Under the pieces are notes generated by a model. That model saw nothing but the letters and a program-made list of their open reading frames with translations. It was not told the origin of the DNA and did not search any database. This document shows, piece by piece, positions 17,030 through 25,694 of a stretch of 64,000 nt of DNA. The first letter of the stretch is position 1; the number at the start of each line of letters is the position of its first letter. This DNA comes from Rubellimicrobium aerolatum (GTDB taxonomy: Bacteria; Pseudomonadota; Alphaproteobacteria; Rhodobacterales; Rhodobacteraceae): assembly GCF_017872975.1 (NCBI RefSeq), contig NZ_JAGGJP010000001.1:248001-312000 (forward strand), read 5' to 3'. The translations under genes were made by a program, and so were the position numbers.

Positions 17030-17257
17030 GTCAGCCCCTCCCAGCGGGGCTGGCATCGCCGCTCCGAGACTTCGGCGAGGCCCAGGAACACCGGAGCAGC
17101 GATGCCAACGAGGATTGGCGTGGGCCATCCCGCCGGCCGGGCCAGCGCGAGCGGCGGCAGGGATGGGCCGTGCGAGTGGCCCGGCGATGGGCGGCACCAC
17201 CGACCCGCGCACGACGAACAGGAGCTTTCAGGGGCGGGGCCCGTTACGGACGATCAT
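17030..17257 (-). pseudogene. Bestrophin-family (UPF0187/YneE) channel pseudogene
   Basis: A strong ribosome site (AAGGGGGG) precedes ATG at 17257, which begins MIVRNGPRP and then hits TGA at 17228. The same frame continues KLLFVVRGSVVPPIAGPLA, and after a frame change comes ILVGIAAPVFLGLAEVSER, then QPRWEG. In order and spacing these match the N-terminus of bestrophin-like anion channels (MIVR..., LLFVxRGSVxP, then GIAxxxFLGFRNN and RWWEGR). The rest of the protein, normally about 300 residues, is absent or decayed. The call rests on my recognition of the family pattern. It shows gene loss at this site. Confidence 0.55.
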
Positions 17258-17449
17258 GGCGTTTCCCCCCTTGCAGCGGATCGGGGCGGGGGTTCCGTAG
17301 CGGCGCCCGGCGGCAGTCAAGCTATCGGCGCAAGCCATCGGCGCAAGGATACCCTGTCCGGCCGCGTCATGCCTTGACGCCGCCTTCCGTCCCGGGCGAG
17401 GTCGCCGGAGGCCCGGCCCCGGCCGGCCGGGCAACGCAGCGGGACCAGG
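17258..17449. other. Gap before DUF6522 gene
   Basis: This 192-bp stretch lies between the bestrophin remnant and the DUF6522 gene and should hold the promoters of both. I see no clear sigma70 hexamers and no reading frame worth reporting. Confidence 0.4.
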
Positions 17450-17710
17450 ATGCGACTCGAGCCACGACCGGACGGAGGCTTCGTCATCGACGCCGAGGAC
17501 CTCGGCCCCCTTCTGGGCCTGGACCCGTCCCGGGTGCCCGGGCTCATGCGCGAGGGCCGGATCGTCCACCGGTTCGAGACGGGCGAGGCCGAGGACCGGG
17601 GCCGCTTCCGGCTCACTTTCGTCCATGGCGCGACGACCCTCCGGCTCGTCCTCGCCACCGACGGCACGGTGCTGGAGCAGAGCCGCATCCTTGGGGCGCC
17701 AGCGCCATGA
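17450..17710 (+). CDS. DUF6522 family protein, 86 aa
   Basis: An 86-residue soluble protein that I assign to the DUF6522 group from its pattern: FVIDAEDLGPLLGL near residues 11-24, VPGLMREGRI, a basic-acidic GEAEDRGRFRLTF segment and a closing LRLVLATDGTVLEQ strand. Such proteins are small cytoplasmic partners of unknown role. It overlaps the following DUF454 gene by 4 bp (ATGA), so the pair is translationally coupled. The start at 17450 follows a weak ribosome site. Confidence 0.75.
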   Translation: MRLEPRPDGGFVIDAEDLGPLLGLDPSRVPGLMREGRIVHRFETGEAEDRGRFRLTFVHGATTLRLVLATDGTVLEQSRILGAPAP

Positions 17711-18069
17711 CTCCGATGCGCCTCCTCTGGACCGCCCTGGGCTATGTGGCGCTGACGCTCGGGATCATCGGAGTGGCGCTGCCCGTCGTGCCGACGACGC
17801 CCTTCATGATCCTGGCGGCCTTCGCCTTCGGCAAGGGTTCGCCCCGGATGCGCCGATGGCTGGAGCGGAACCGCCACTTCGGCCCGGCCATCCGGGACTG
17901 GGAGACGCGCGGCGCGATCCGGCCCCGGCACAAGGCTGTGGCCTGCCTCCTGATGAGCGGCTCGCTGATCGGCGCCGTCCTTCTGGCTCTGCCGCCGGCG
18001 GTTCTGGCGGTGCAGGCGGTGGCCCTGGCGGGGGCCGCCGCCTTCATGCTGACCCGCCCCTCGGCCTGA
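17707..18069 (+). CDS. DUF454 (YbaN) family inner membrane protein
   Basis: A 120-residue inner-membrane protein of the YbaN/DUF454 family. The family signature is clear near the N-terminus: LGIIGVALPVVPTTPFMILAAFAF around residues 19-40, with the PTTPF motif, followed by the cytoplasmic SPRMRRWLERNRHFGP and DWETRGAI segments. There are three or four hydrophobic segments. DUF454 genes often sit near haem or iron genes, but here the partner is DUF6522 upstream. Function is unknown. It ends 2 bp from the convergent RND pump gene. Confidence 0.88.
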   Translation: MTPMRLLWTALGYVALTLGIIGVALPVVPTTPFMILAAFAFGKGSPRMRRWLERNRHFGPAIRDWETRGAIRPRHKAVACLLMSGSLIGAVLLALPPAVLAVQAVALAGAAAFMLTRPSA

Positions 18070-18071
18070 CC

Positions 18072-21000
18072 CTACTCGGCCGGCTGCGGCGCGGCGACCG
18101 CCCGGCCCCCCGTCACCCGTCGCAGGACGACGTAGAAGGCCGGGACGAGGAAGATGCCGATGAAGGTCGCCGCCAGCGTCCCGCCCAGCACGCCGATGCC
18201 GATGGCGTTTTGGGCCCCTGCCCCCGCCCCGGTGGCGAGCGCCAGCGGCGTCACCCCCAGCATGAAGGCGATGGAGGTCATCAGGATCGGCCGCAGCCGC
18301 AGCCGCGCCGCCTCGATGGCCGCCTGCGCCGCGGTCCGCCCCGCCGCCTCCAGGTCGCGGGCGAACTCCACGATCAGGATGGCGTTCTTGGCCGCGAGGC
18401 CGATGGTCGTGAGCAGGCCCACCTTGAAGTAGACGTCGTTCGACTGCCCGAACGCCCATGCGGCGACCAGCGCGCCCAGCACCCCCACCGGAACCGACAG
18501 CATCACCGAGAAGGGGATCGACCAGCTTTCATACAGCGCGGCAAGGCAAAGGAACACCACGAGGACCGACAGCGCATAGAGGTACGGCGCCTGGTTGCCT
18601 GACTGCCGTTCCTGGTAGCTGAGGCCCGTCCAGGCCACGCCCCAGCCGCCGCCGAGGTCGGCCACCAGCTCCTCCATGACGTCCAGCGCCTCGCCCGAGC
18701 TGGTGCCCGGCGCCTCGGAGCCGTCGATGGACAGCGCCGGACGCCCGTCGATGCGCGACAGCGTCGGCGCGACCGGCGCCCAGGACGTGGTGATGAAGGA
18801 GGAGAAGGGCACCATCTCGTCGCTGCCGTTGCGGGCGTACCAGCCCTCGATGTCCTCGGGCTGCATCCGCGACCCAGCCTCGCCCTGCACGATCACCGGC
18901 CGCAGGCTGGACCCGAGCGTGAAGTCGTTGACGCTCTCGCCCGAGAAGATCACCGACAGCATGGCGTTCACCTGCGGCACCGAAAGGCCGAAGCTCTCGG
19001 CCTTCTGCTGGTCGATGTCGATGCGGAGCGCGCTCTCGTCCTCGGTTCCCGAGGCGCGGACGCTCTCGACCCGGCCATCGGCCTCGGCGATCTCCACGAG
19101 CCGCTCGGCGGCCTCGCGCAGCGCGACGGTGCCGGCCCCGGTCTGGTCCACCAGATACATCGAGAACCCCGACGAGTTCCCGAGCCCCTGGATCGCCGGC
19201 GGCTGGATGAAGAAGACCCGGCCGGCCCGATGCGAGCCGAACCGCGCGTTGGCCCGCTGCGCGACCGCCGCTGCCGACAGCTCGGCGTCGGCCCGCTCCT
19301 CGAAGTCCCTCAGCTTCACGAAGACCATGGCGCGGTTCTGCCCCGTGCCCTGGAAGCCGAAGCTGAGCGCGGCGAAGGTCGATTCCACCGCCTCCGCCTC
19401 CTCGGTCAGCAGGTAGTCCTCGATTTCCCGCACCACCGCCGCCGTCTGCGCCGTGGTCGCCCCCTCGGTCAGGTTGATCTGCGTCATCAGCACGCCCTGG
19501 TCCTCGGACGGCAGGAACGAGCTCTCGATCCGCCCGTAGATCATCCAGGCCCCCGCGCCGATGCCCCCGAGCACGAGGAGCGCCACGACGGGCCAGGCGA
19601 CGATCCGGCGCACCGCCGCGGCGTAGCCTCCGGTCGTCGCGTCGAAGCCCCGGTTGAACAGCCGCGCGGGCAGGAAGCCCCGGCCGTGCTTGGGCCGCCG
19701 CAGGAACGAGGCGCAGAGCGCCGGCGTCAGGATCAGCGCCACCGCCGCCGAGAGCAGCATGGCCGAGATGATCGTGACCGAGAACTGCCGGTAGATCACG
19801 CCTGTCGAGCCCGGGAAGAAGGCCATGGGCAGGAACACCGCCGAGAGCACCAGCGCGATGCCGATCAGCGCGCCGGTGATCTGTCCCATGCTCTTCTCGG
19901 TCGCGGCCAAGGGGTCCAGCCCGTCCTGCTCCATCACGCGCTCGACGTTCTCGACCACGACGATGGCGTCGTCCACGAGGAGGCCGATGGCCAGCACCAT
20001 GGCGAACATCGTCAGCGTGTTGATGGAATAGCCCAGCGCCGCCAGGACCGCGAAGGTGCCCAAAAGCACGACGGGCACTGCGATGATGGGGATCAGCGTC
20101 GCCCGCCAGTTCTGGAGGAAGACGAGGATCACCAGGAACACCAGCGCGATGGCCTCGATCAGCGTGTGCTCCACCTGCTCGATGGACAGTTCCACGAAAG
20201 GCGAGGTGTCGTAGGCGTAGCGCACCTCGACCCCGTCGGGCAGCGCCGCCTGGACGCCCGCGATGGTCTCGCGCACCGCCGCCGCCGTGTCCACGGCGTT
20301 GGCCCCGGTGGCGAGGTTCACGCCGAAGCCCGCCGCCGGCAGGCCGTTGAAGCGGGAATCGCCGCCATAGCGCTCCTGCCCGATCTCCACCCGCGCCACG
20401 TCGCCCAGGTAGACGGTGCCTGTGTCGTCGCCGGACTTGACCTGGATGCCCTCGAACTCCTCCACGGTCGATAGCTGGCTCTGCGCGGTGATCGTGGCGG
20501 TGAACTGCTGCCCCGGCACCACGGGCTGCGTGCCCAGCGCGCCAACCGAGACGGTGGTGTTCTGCGCCTCGACCGCGTCCACGATGTCGGCGGGGGTGAG
20601 CTGATATTGCACCAGCCGCAGCGGATCGAGCCAGATCCGCATCGCGTAGCCCGAGCCGAAGACGTTGATCCCGCCCACGCCCTCGGTGCGCGTCACCGGC
20701 CCCTCGACCGAGGTGGACAGGATGTCGCCGAGCTGGAGCGTCGTGTAGCGACCGTCCGTGGATACCAGCGACCCCACCAGCAGGATCGAGGAGGTGGAGC
20801 GCGAGACGGTGACGCCGTTCTGCTGCACGGCGTCGGGCAACCGCCCCTCCACCTGCTGGACGCGGCTCTGCACCTCGTTCTGCGCGTCCGGCCCGTCGAT
20901 GCTCTCGTCGAAGGTGAGCGTGATGCTGGCCGACCCCTCGCGCGAGGAGGAGACGGTGTAAAGGAGCCCGTCGAGCCCGGTGAGCCCGTCCTCGATCACC

Positions 21001-21188
21001 TCGGTCACTGAGTTCTGCACCGCCTCGGCGGTCGCGCCGGGATAGGAGGCCGAGATGCGGATCGTCGTCGGCGCGATGTCGGGATACTGCGACACGGACA
21101 GGGTGGTGAGGGCGAATGCCCCCGCCAGCATCGTCACGATGGCCAGCACCCAGGCGAAGACCGGCCGGTGGATGAAGAACAGCGCCAT
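18072..21188 (-). CDS. RND multidrug efflux pump, inner membrane (AcrB/MexB type)
   Basis: A 1038-residue proton-driven efflux transporter of the HAE1 family. The twelve-helix plan is visible: helix 1 at the N-terminus (FAWVLAIVTMLAGAFAL), a large periplasmic loop, helices 2-6, a second large loop and helices 8-12. The proton-relay pair Asp-Asp is in LLVDDAIVVVENVE near residue 405-420, and the conserved helix-10 Lys is in TIGLAAKNAILIVEFA. It would export hydrophobic drugs, dyes or bile-like compounds together with the adaptor encoded 4 bp upstream. No outer-membrane channel gene is adjacent, so a TolC encoded elsewhere is presumed. No local regulator gene is present. Confidence 0.95.
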   Translation of the reverse strand: MALFFIHRPVFAWVLAIVTMLAGAFALTTLSVSQYPDIAPTTIRISASYPGATAEAVQNSVTEVIEDGLTGLDGLLYTVSSSREGSASITLTFDESIDGPDAQNEVQSRVQQVEGRLPDAVQQNGVTVSRSTSSILLVGSLVSTDGRYTTLQLGDILSTSVEGPVTRTEGVGGINVFGSGYAMRIWLDPLRLVQYQLTPADIVDAVEAQNTTVSVGALGTQPVVPGQQFTATITAQSQLSTVEEFEGIQVKSGDDTGTVYLGDVARVEIGQERYGGDSRFNGLPAAGFGVNLATGANAVDTAAAVRETIAGVQAALPDGVEVRYAYDTSPFVELSIEQVEHTLIEAIALVFLVILVFLQNWRATLIPIIAVPVVLLGTFAVLAALGYSINTLTMFAMVLAIGLLVDDAIVVVENVERVMEQDGLDPLAATEKSMGQITGALIGIALVLSAVFLPMAFFPGSTGVIYRQFSVTIISAMLLSAAVALILTPALCASFLRRPKHGRGFLPARLFNRGFDATTGGYAAAVRRIVAWPVVALLVLGGIGAGAWMIYGRIESSFLPSEDQGVLMTQINLTEGATTAQTAAVVREIEDYLLTEEAEAVESTFAALSFGFQGTGQNRAMVFVKLRDFEERADAELSAAAVAQRANARFGSHRAGRVFFIQPPAIQGLGNSSGFSMYLVDQTGAGTVALREAAERLVEIAEADGRVESVRASGTEDESALRIDIDQQKAESFGLSVPQVNAMLSVIFSGESVNDFTLGSSLRPVIVQGEAGSRMQPEDIEGWYARNGSDEMVPFSSFITTSWAPVAPTLSRIDGRPALSIDGSEAPGTSSGEALDVMEELVADLGGGWGVAWTGLSYQERQSGNQAPYLYALSVLVVFLCLAALYESWSIPFSVMLSVPVGVLGALVAAWAFGQSNDVYFKVGLLTTIGLAAKNAILIVEFARDLEAAGRTAAQAAIEAARLRLRPILMTSIAFMLGVTPLALATGAGAGAQNAIGIGVLGGTLAATFIGIFLVPAFYVVLRRVTGGRAVAAPQPAE

Positions 21189-21192
21189 GCCC

Positions 21193-22500
21193 TCACTCCC
21201 GCGAGGTCGAGGAGGAGGTAGTGGCGGCGACCGGCCGGGTCGCACCGGCGGCATCCGCCCGCTCGACGGGCTCGCCCTCGGCGGCGGCCTGCGGCGCCTC
21301 CCCGGCGGTCGCGGGCGGCGCGTCGCCGCCCCCCTCGGGCGTCAGCTCCTGCACGACGCCGTCCCCGCCGATGACGACCGGGACGGTCGCGATCTCGGCC
21401 CCATCGCGGAGATCCCGCAGGCCGTCCACGATCAGGAGGTCGCCCGGCTCCACCCCCGAGTCGGTCACCCAGGCGTTGCTGTAGGTGCCGCTGGTCGTCA
21501 GCACGACCTGCCGCGCCACGCCGTCCTCGGCCAGGAAGGCCGTCAGCTCGCCGCTCGCCGCGCGGGACGTGGCGCGTTGGGGCACGAGGATGCCCTCGCT
21601 GGTCCCCAGCGTGACCTCGACCCGGAGGAACTGCCCGGGCAGGATCAGGTGGTCGGGGTTGGGGAACTGGACCCGGTAATCGACCGTCCCCGTGGTGGTG
21701 GAGACGGTGGTCCCAGGCGTGACCAGCCGGCCCTCGCCCTCGTAGATGTCGCCCGTCTCCAGCACGAGCCGCATCCCGAGCTCGTCGCCCACCGCGAGGG
21801 TGCCCTGCGCGATCTGCTCGCGCACGCGCATCATCCGCGCGCTCGACTCGGTCACGTCCACGTAGATCGGGTCGAGCCGCGTCACCGTGGCCAGCGCCTC
21901 GGCCTGGTTCGCCGTGACCAGCTCGCCCACCGAGACGGCGGCCACGCTGGGAATGCCGTCGATGGGGCTGCGGATCTCGGTCCTCTCCAGGTCGAGTTGC
22001 GCAGTCTGGAGCGCCGAGCGGGCCGAGGCCAGCGTCGCCTCGGCCTGCGACAGCGCGGCCTCGGCCGTCTCTCGGTCGGCTTGGCTGATGGCGCTGCCCT
22101 CCAGCGTCCGGTAGCGCTCCACCGTGGCGCGGGCGGTCTGGACGCCCGCCTCGGCCCCCGCGACCGTCGCCTCGGCGGCGGCGACCTCGGCGAGGTAGCT
22201 GTCGTCCTCGATGCGGAACAGCGGATCACCCACGGCCACGGCCACGCCGGGCCGATAGGCGACCTCCTCGATGACGCCGCTCACCCTCGGACGGATGTCG
22301 GCGTCCTCGAAGGCCACGGCCCGGCCCGGCAGCGTGACCGAGACCGGCACCTGATCGGACGCGAGCGCGACGACCCCGACCTCGGTCGGCCCGTCCGTCC
22401 CTCCGCCGGGCGGACCGCCGCCCTGCTGCGCGCCGGCCGCGCCGGCGGACAGGAGAAGGAACGATGCCAGCGCGGCGCGCAGGACCTGGATTCGACCCAT
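21193..22500 (-). CDS. RND efflux periplasmic adaptor (MexA/AcrA type)
   Basis: A 435-residue membrane-fusion protein that bridges the RND pump and the outer-membrane channel. It has a signal peptide (residues 1-24, ending AAGA), a Gly-rich linker, a lipoyl-like half (VTLPGRAVAFEDADIRPRVSG), and a long Ala/Glu/Thr-rich coiled-coil hairpin at about 95-165. The second lipoyl half (RTEIRSPIDGI) and beta-barrel domains follow. There is no lipobox Cys, unlike many AcrA proteins. The C-terminal tail of about 60 residues is low-complexity Ala/Pro/Glu/Thr and is unusual. It is first in a two-gene operon with the pump, 4 bp apart. Confidence 0.94.
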   Translation of the reverse strand: MGRIQVLRAALASFLLLSAGAAGAQQGGGPPGGGTDGPTEVGVVALASDQVPVSVTLPGRAVAFEDADIRPRVSGVIEEVAYRPGVAVAVGDPLFRIEDDSYLAEVAAAEATVAGAEAGVQTARATVERYRTLEGSAISQADRETAEAALSQAEATLASARSALQTAQLDLERTEIRSPIDGIPSVAAVSVGELVTANQAEALATVTRLDPIYVDVTESSARMMRVREQIAQGTLAVGDELGMRLVLETGDIYEGEGRLVTPGTTVSTTTGTVDYRVQFPNPDHLILPGQFLRVEVTLGTSEGILVPQRATSRAASGELTAFLAEDGVARQVVLTTSGTYSNAWVTDSGVEPGDLLIVDGLRDLRDGAEIATVPVVIGGDGVVQELTPEGGGDAPPATAGEAPQAAAEGEPVERADAAGATRPVAATTSSSTSRE

Positions 22501-22685
22501 CGGGGACCCTCCTGGGGGTGCGGAACGACGCGCAGCGCGCCGGAACACGAACTTAACGGCTCGCGCACGGGATTCCGTCACCGCTCGCGAAAAATTTGTG
22601 GCCTACGCCTCGGCGCGACGCTCTCCGCCCACGCTCCGGGGGCTTCCCACCTGCACGCTTCCGTGGCTTGCTCGCCCCGGGGGGA

Positions 22686-23996
22686 ATGTCGATGAAGATG
22701 CTGCTTCGCGGACTTGCCACGCTGGCCCTTTCCGCTGGGCTCGCCGGGGGGGCCGAGGCCCGGCCCGGCCCGGTCGAGCTCATGGACATCAACACGCGCC
22801 TCGCGCTGGAGCTGGTCCGGCACACGCCGACGACGTCGCCCCCCGTCGCGAGCCGCGCCTTCGCCTATCTCTACGTCGCCGCCTACGAGGCCGTGGCCGG
22901 CGGCTCGCCCGATCTCCTGAGCCTCGCCGGCCAGCTCCGGGATCTCGATGCGCCCCCCTTGCGCGACCCCGCGGCCGCCTACGACGAGGCGGTGGTGCTG
23001 GAGGCCGCCCTGTCCACCGTCATCGCCGACCTCTTCGCCAACACCGGCCCCACCGGCCAGCGCGCCATGGCCCGCATGGCCGAGCGGCTGGGCGAGGCCA
23101 CGGCCGAGGGCCTGCCGCCCGAGGTGGCCGGGAGAAGCCGAGCGCAGGGCGAGGCCGTCGCACGGCACGTCCTCGCCTGGGCCGCCGGCGACGGTGGCGC
23201 GGTCGTGGAGAACATGGGCTTTCCCCTGGCCCACGACCTTGCCAAGGGGCCCGGCCTCTGGGTCCCCACGAGCCGCATCGTCCAGCAGCAGCTCCCCCTT
23301 CTGCCCGACTGGGGCGGGAACCGCACCTTCGCCATGCCCGACGGGGCCGCCTGTCCCCTGCCCCCGCCGCCGGCCTACAGCGAGGCGGAGGGCTCGGCCT
23401 TCATGGCCGAGGCGCGGGAGGTGCTGGAGACGCGCCGGACCCTCACCGAGGAGCAGCGCGCCATCGCCCGATTCTGGTCCGACGACCCCATGCTCTCCCC
23501 CACCCCGCCCGGCCACTGGATCGCCATCGCCCAGCAGGCGCTCGACGCCCGGGACGCCGACCTCGACCTCCGCGCCGAGGTCCTGGCGCGGCTCTCGGTG
23601 GCCATGGCGGACGCCTTCATCGGCTGCTGGCACGAGAAGTACCGCTGGAACCTGCTCCGCCCCGTGACCTACATCCGCGACCATCTCGACCCCGCCTTCG
23701 AGCCGTTGCTCATCACCCCTCCCTTTCCCGAATATCCCTCGGGCCACAGCACGCAGTCCGGCGCGGCGGCCGAGGTGCTCACCGCCCTGCTGGGCGAGGG
23801 CTTCGCCTTCGCCGACCGCGCCCACGAGGAGGACGGCCTGCCCGCCCGCCACTTCCCCTCGTTCCGGGCCGCCGCCGAGGAGGCCGCCCTGTCCCGGCTC
23901 CACGGCGGCATCCACTTCCGTTCCGCCATCGAGAGGGGGCTCGACCAGGGCCGCTGCGTCGCTGCCCACGCCATCGCGCTGAGGATGCGGCGGTGA
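22686..23996 (+). CDS. Vanadium haloperoxidase / PAP2-type exported protein
   Basis: A 436-residue protein with an N-terminal signal peptide (about 1-26, ending GGAEA). All three motifs of the vanadate/phosphate pocket are present: Lys318...Arg325-Pro (KYRWNLLRP), PSGH at 351-354, and SR...H at 403-410 (SRLHGGIH, with Arg404 and the axial His410). It may be a vanadium-dependent haloperoxidase that oxidises halides with hydrogen peroxide, or an acid phosphatase of the same fold; sequence alone does not decide. It ends in a 4-bp overlap with the next gene. It lies about 190 bp from the divergent RND adaptor start. Confidence 0.88.
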   Translation: MSMKMLLRGLATLALSAGLAGGAEARPGPVELMDINTRLALELVRHTPTTSPPVASRAFAYLYVAAYEAVAGGSPDLLSLAGQLRDLDAPPLRDPAAAYDEAVVLEAALSTVIADLFANTGPTGQRAMARMAERLGEATAEGLPPEVAGRSRAQGEAVARHVLAWAAGDGGAVVENMGFPLAHDLAKGPGLWVPTSRIVQQQLPLLPDWGGNRTFAMPDGAACPLPPPPAYSEAEGSAFMAEAREVLETRRTLTEEQRAIARFWSDDPMLSPTPPGHWIAIAQQALDARDADLDLRAEVLARLSVAMADAFIGCWHEKYRWNLLRPVTYIRDHLDPAFEPLLITPPFPEYPSGHSTQSGAAAEVLTALLGEGFAFADRAHEEDGLPARHFPSFRAAAEEAALSRLHGGIHFRSAIERGLDQGRCVAAHAIALRMRR

Positions 23997-25573
23997 GGCG
24001 GCTCCTCCTGCTCGCCGCCTTCCTCGCCACCGCCGTCCGAGCCGAGGAGCCGCTGGTCCCCCGCTTCGTCGAGGAGACCGCGACGGCCGGCCTCGCCAGC
24101 AGCTACGACGGCGATTGGGAGTACATGGTCGGGGGCGGCGTCGCCGCCCTCGACTGCTCGGGCGATGGCTTCCCCGACCTCGCCTTCGCCGGCGGCGCCT
24201 CCCCCGCCTCGCTCTGGCGCAACCGCTCCACCCGAGGCGGCCCGCTCCGCTTCTTGAAGGTCGAATCGGGCATCGAGATCCCCGCAGTCACCGGCGCCTA
24301 CCCCCTCGACGTGGACGCCGACGGCCGGCCGGACCTCATGCTCCTGCGCCAGGGCGAGAGCCGGCTCCTGCGGGGCCTGGGCGACTGCCGGTTCGAGCCC
24401 GCGCCCGAGGGCTGGGGCTTTCGCGCGCCTTCGGCCTGGTCCTCCGCCTTCTCCGCCACCTGGGAGGCCGGGCAGGACTGGCCCACCCTCGCGCTCGGCA
24501 CCTACATCGACCCCGCCGAGGAGTTCTTCCCCTGGGGCTCCTGCACCGACAACCTCCTGGTCCGCCCCGAGGGCCGGCACTTCGCCGCGCCCCAGCCCCT
24601 GAAGCCGAGCTACTGCGCGCTTTCGCTGCTCTTCACCGACTGGGACCGCTCGGGCACCCCGTCGCTGCGGGTCTCCAACGACCGCGAATACTACAAGGGC
24701 GGGCAGGAGCAGCTCTGGCGCTTGGCCCCTGCCGCCCCGCCGCGCCTCGCCACCGAGGCCGAGGGCTGGGCCTATCTCCGCATCTGGGGCATGGGCATCG
24801 CCTCGCGCGACCTCGACCTCGACGGCTTCCCCGAATACGCGCTGACCAGCATGGCCGACAACAAGCTCCAGACGCTGGTCGAGGTGCCCGCCGACGGCCG
24901 CCGGCCGCGCCCGGCCTTCGTCGATGTGGCCTTCCCACGCGGCGCCATCGCCCAGCGCCCCTACACCGGCGGCGACGTGCGCCCCTCGACCGCCTGGCAC
25001 GCCGAGTTCGCCGACGTGAACAACGACGCCCGCCCCGACCTGTTCATCGCCAAGGGCAACGTGGACGCGATGCCCGATTTCGCTGCGAAGGACCCCAACA
25101 ACCTCCTCCTCCTGCGCGCGGACGGCACCTTCCGCGAGACCGGGCTGGAGGCCGGGGTGGCGAGCATGGCGACCTCGCGCGGGGCCACCCTCGCCGACCT
25201 CAACCTCGACGGCCTCCCCGACCTCGTGGTCACGAACCGCCGCGCCCCGGCGCAGGTCTGGCGCAACGTCACGGCGGGCACGGGTCACTGGCTGCAACTC
25301 CGGCTGGAGCAGCCCGGCCCGAACCGCGACGCCATCGGCGCCTGGATCGAGATGCGCCTGCCTGACGGCGTCCACGCGCGCGAGGTGACGGTGGGCGGCG
25401 GCCACGCGGGCGGCGCGTTGGGCTGGTGGCACATGGGCCTCGGCCCCGAAGCGGCGGCCGAGGTCCGCATCCTCTGGCCCCACGGCCACGCCGGCCCCTG
25501 GGAGCGCCTCCCGGCCGACGGCTTCTTCGTCCTGTCCCCCGACGCCCCGGCCCGCCCCTGGCAACCCGGCTAG
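23993..25573 (+). CDS. FG-GAP / ASPIC-UnbV (CRTAC1-like) exported protein
   Basis: A 526-residue secreted protein starting at a GTG that overlaps the haloperoxidase stop. The signal peptide spans about residues 1-18 (VRRLLLLAAFLATAVRAEE). The body is an integrin-like beta-propeller with repeated calcium-binding loops: DCSGDGFPDL, DVDADGRPDL, DLDLDGFPEY, DVNNDARPDL and DLNLDGLPDL. The C-terminal ASPIC/UnbV domain starts near residue 425 (HWLQLRLEQPGPNRDAIGAWI). Such proteins bind partners or polysaccharide and are not known as enzymes. Tight coupling suggests it works with the haloperoxidase at the cell surface. Confidence 0.9.
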   Translation: MRRLLLLAAFLATAVRAEEPLVPRFVEETATAGLASSYDGDWEYMVGGGVAALDCSGDGFPDLAFAGGASPASLWRNRSTRGGPLRFLKVESGIEIPAVTGAYPLDVDADGRPDLMLLRQGESRLLRGLGDCRFEPAPEGWGFRAPSAWSSAFSATWEAGQDWPTLALGTYIDPAEEFFPWGSCTDNLLVRPEGRHFAAPQPLKPSYCALSLLFTDWDRSGTPSLRVSNDREYYKGGQEQLWRLAPAAPPRLATEAEGWAYLRIWGMGIASRDLDLDGFPEYALTSMADNKLQTLVEVPADGRRPRPAFVDVAFPRGAIAQRPYTGGDVRPSTAWHAEFADVNNDARPDLFIAKGNVDAMPDFAAKDPNNLLLLRADGTFRETGLEAGVASMATSRGATLADLNLDGLPDLVVTNRRAPAQVWRNVTAGTGHWLQLRLEQPGPNRDAIGAWIEMRLPDGVHAREVTVGGGHAGGALGWWHMGLGPEAAAEVRILWPHGHAGPWERLPADGFFVLSPDAPARPWQPG

Positions 25574-25694
25574 GTCGGCCATCGCGTCGCGACGAGGGCC
25601 CGCGCCCGAACGGCCTCCGGTGGGAGCCGACCCTTCCCCTTGCCGCGTCCGCGCGCGACAAGGCGGGCGGGACGGGTCGGGGACGGGGCGCGGG

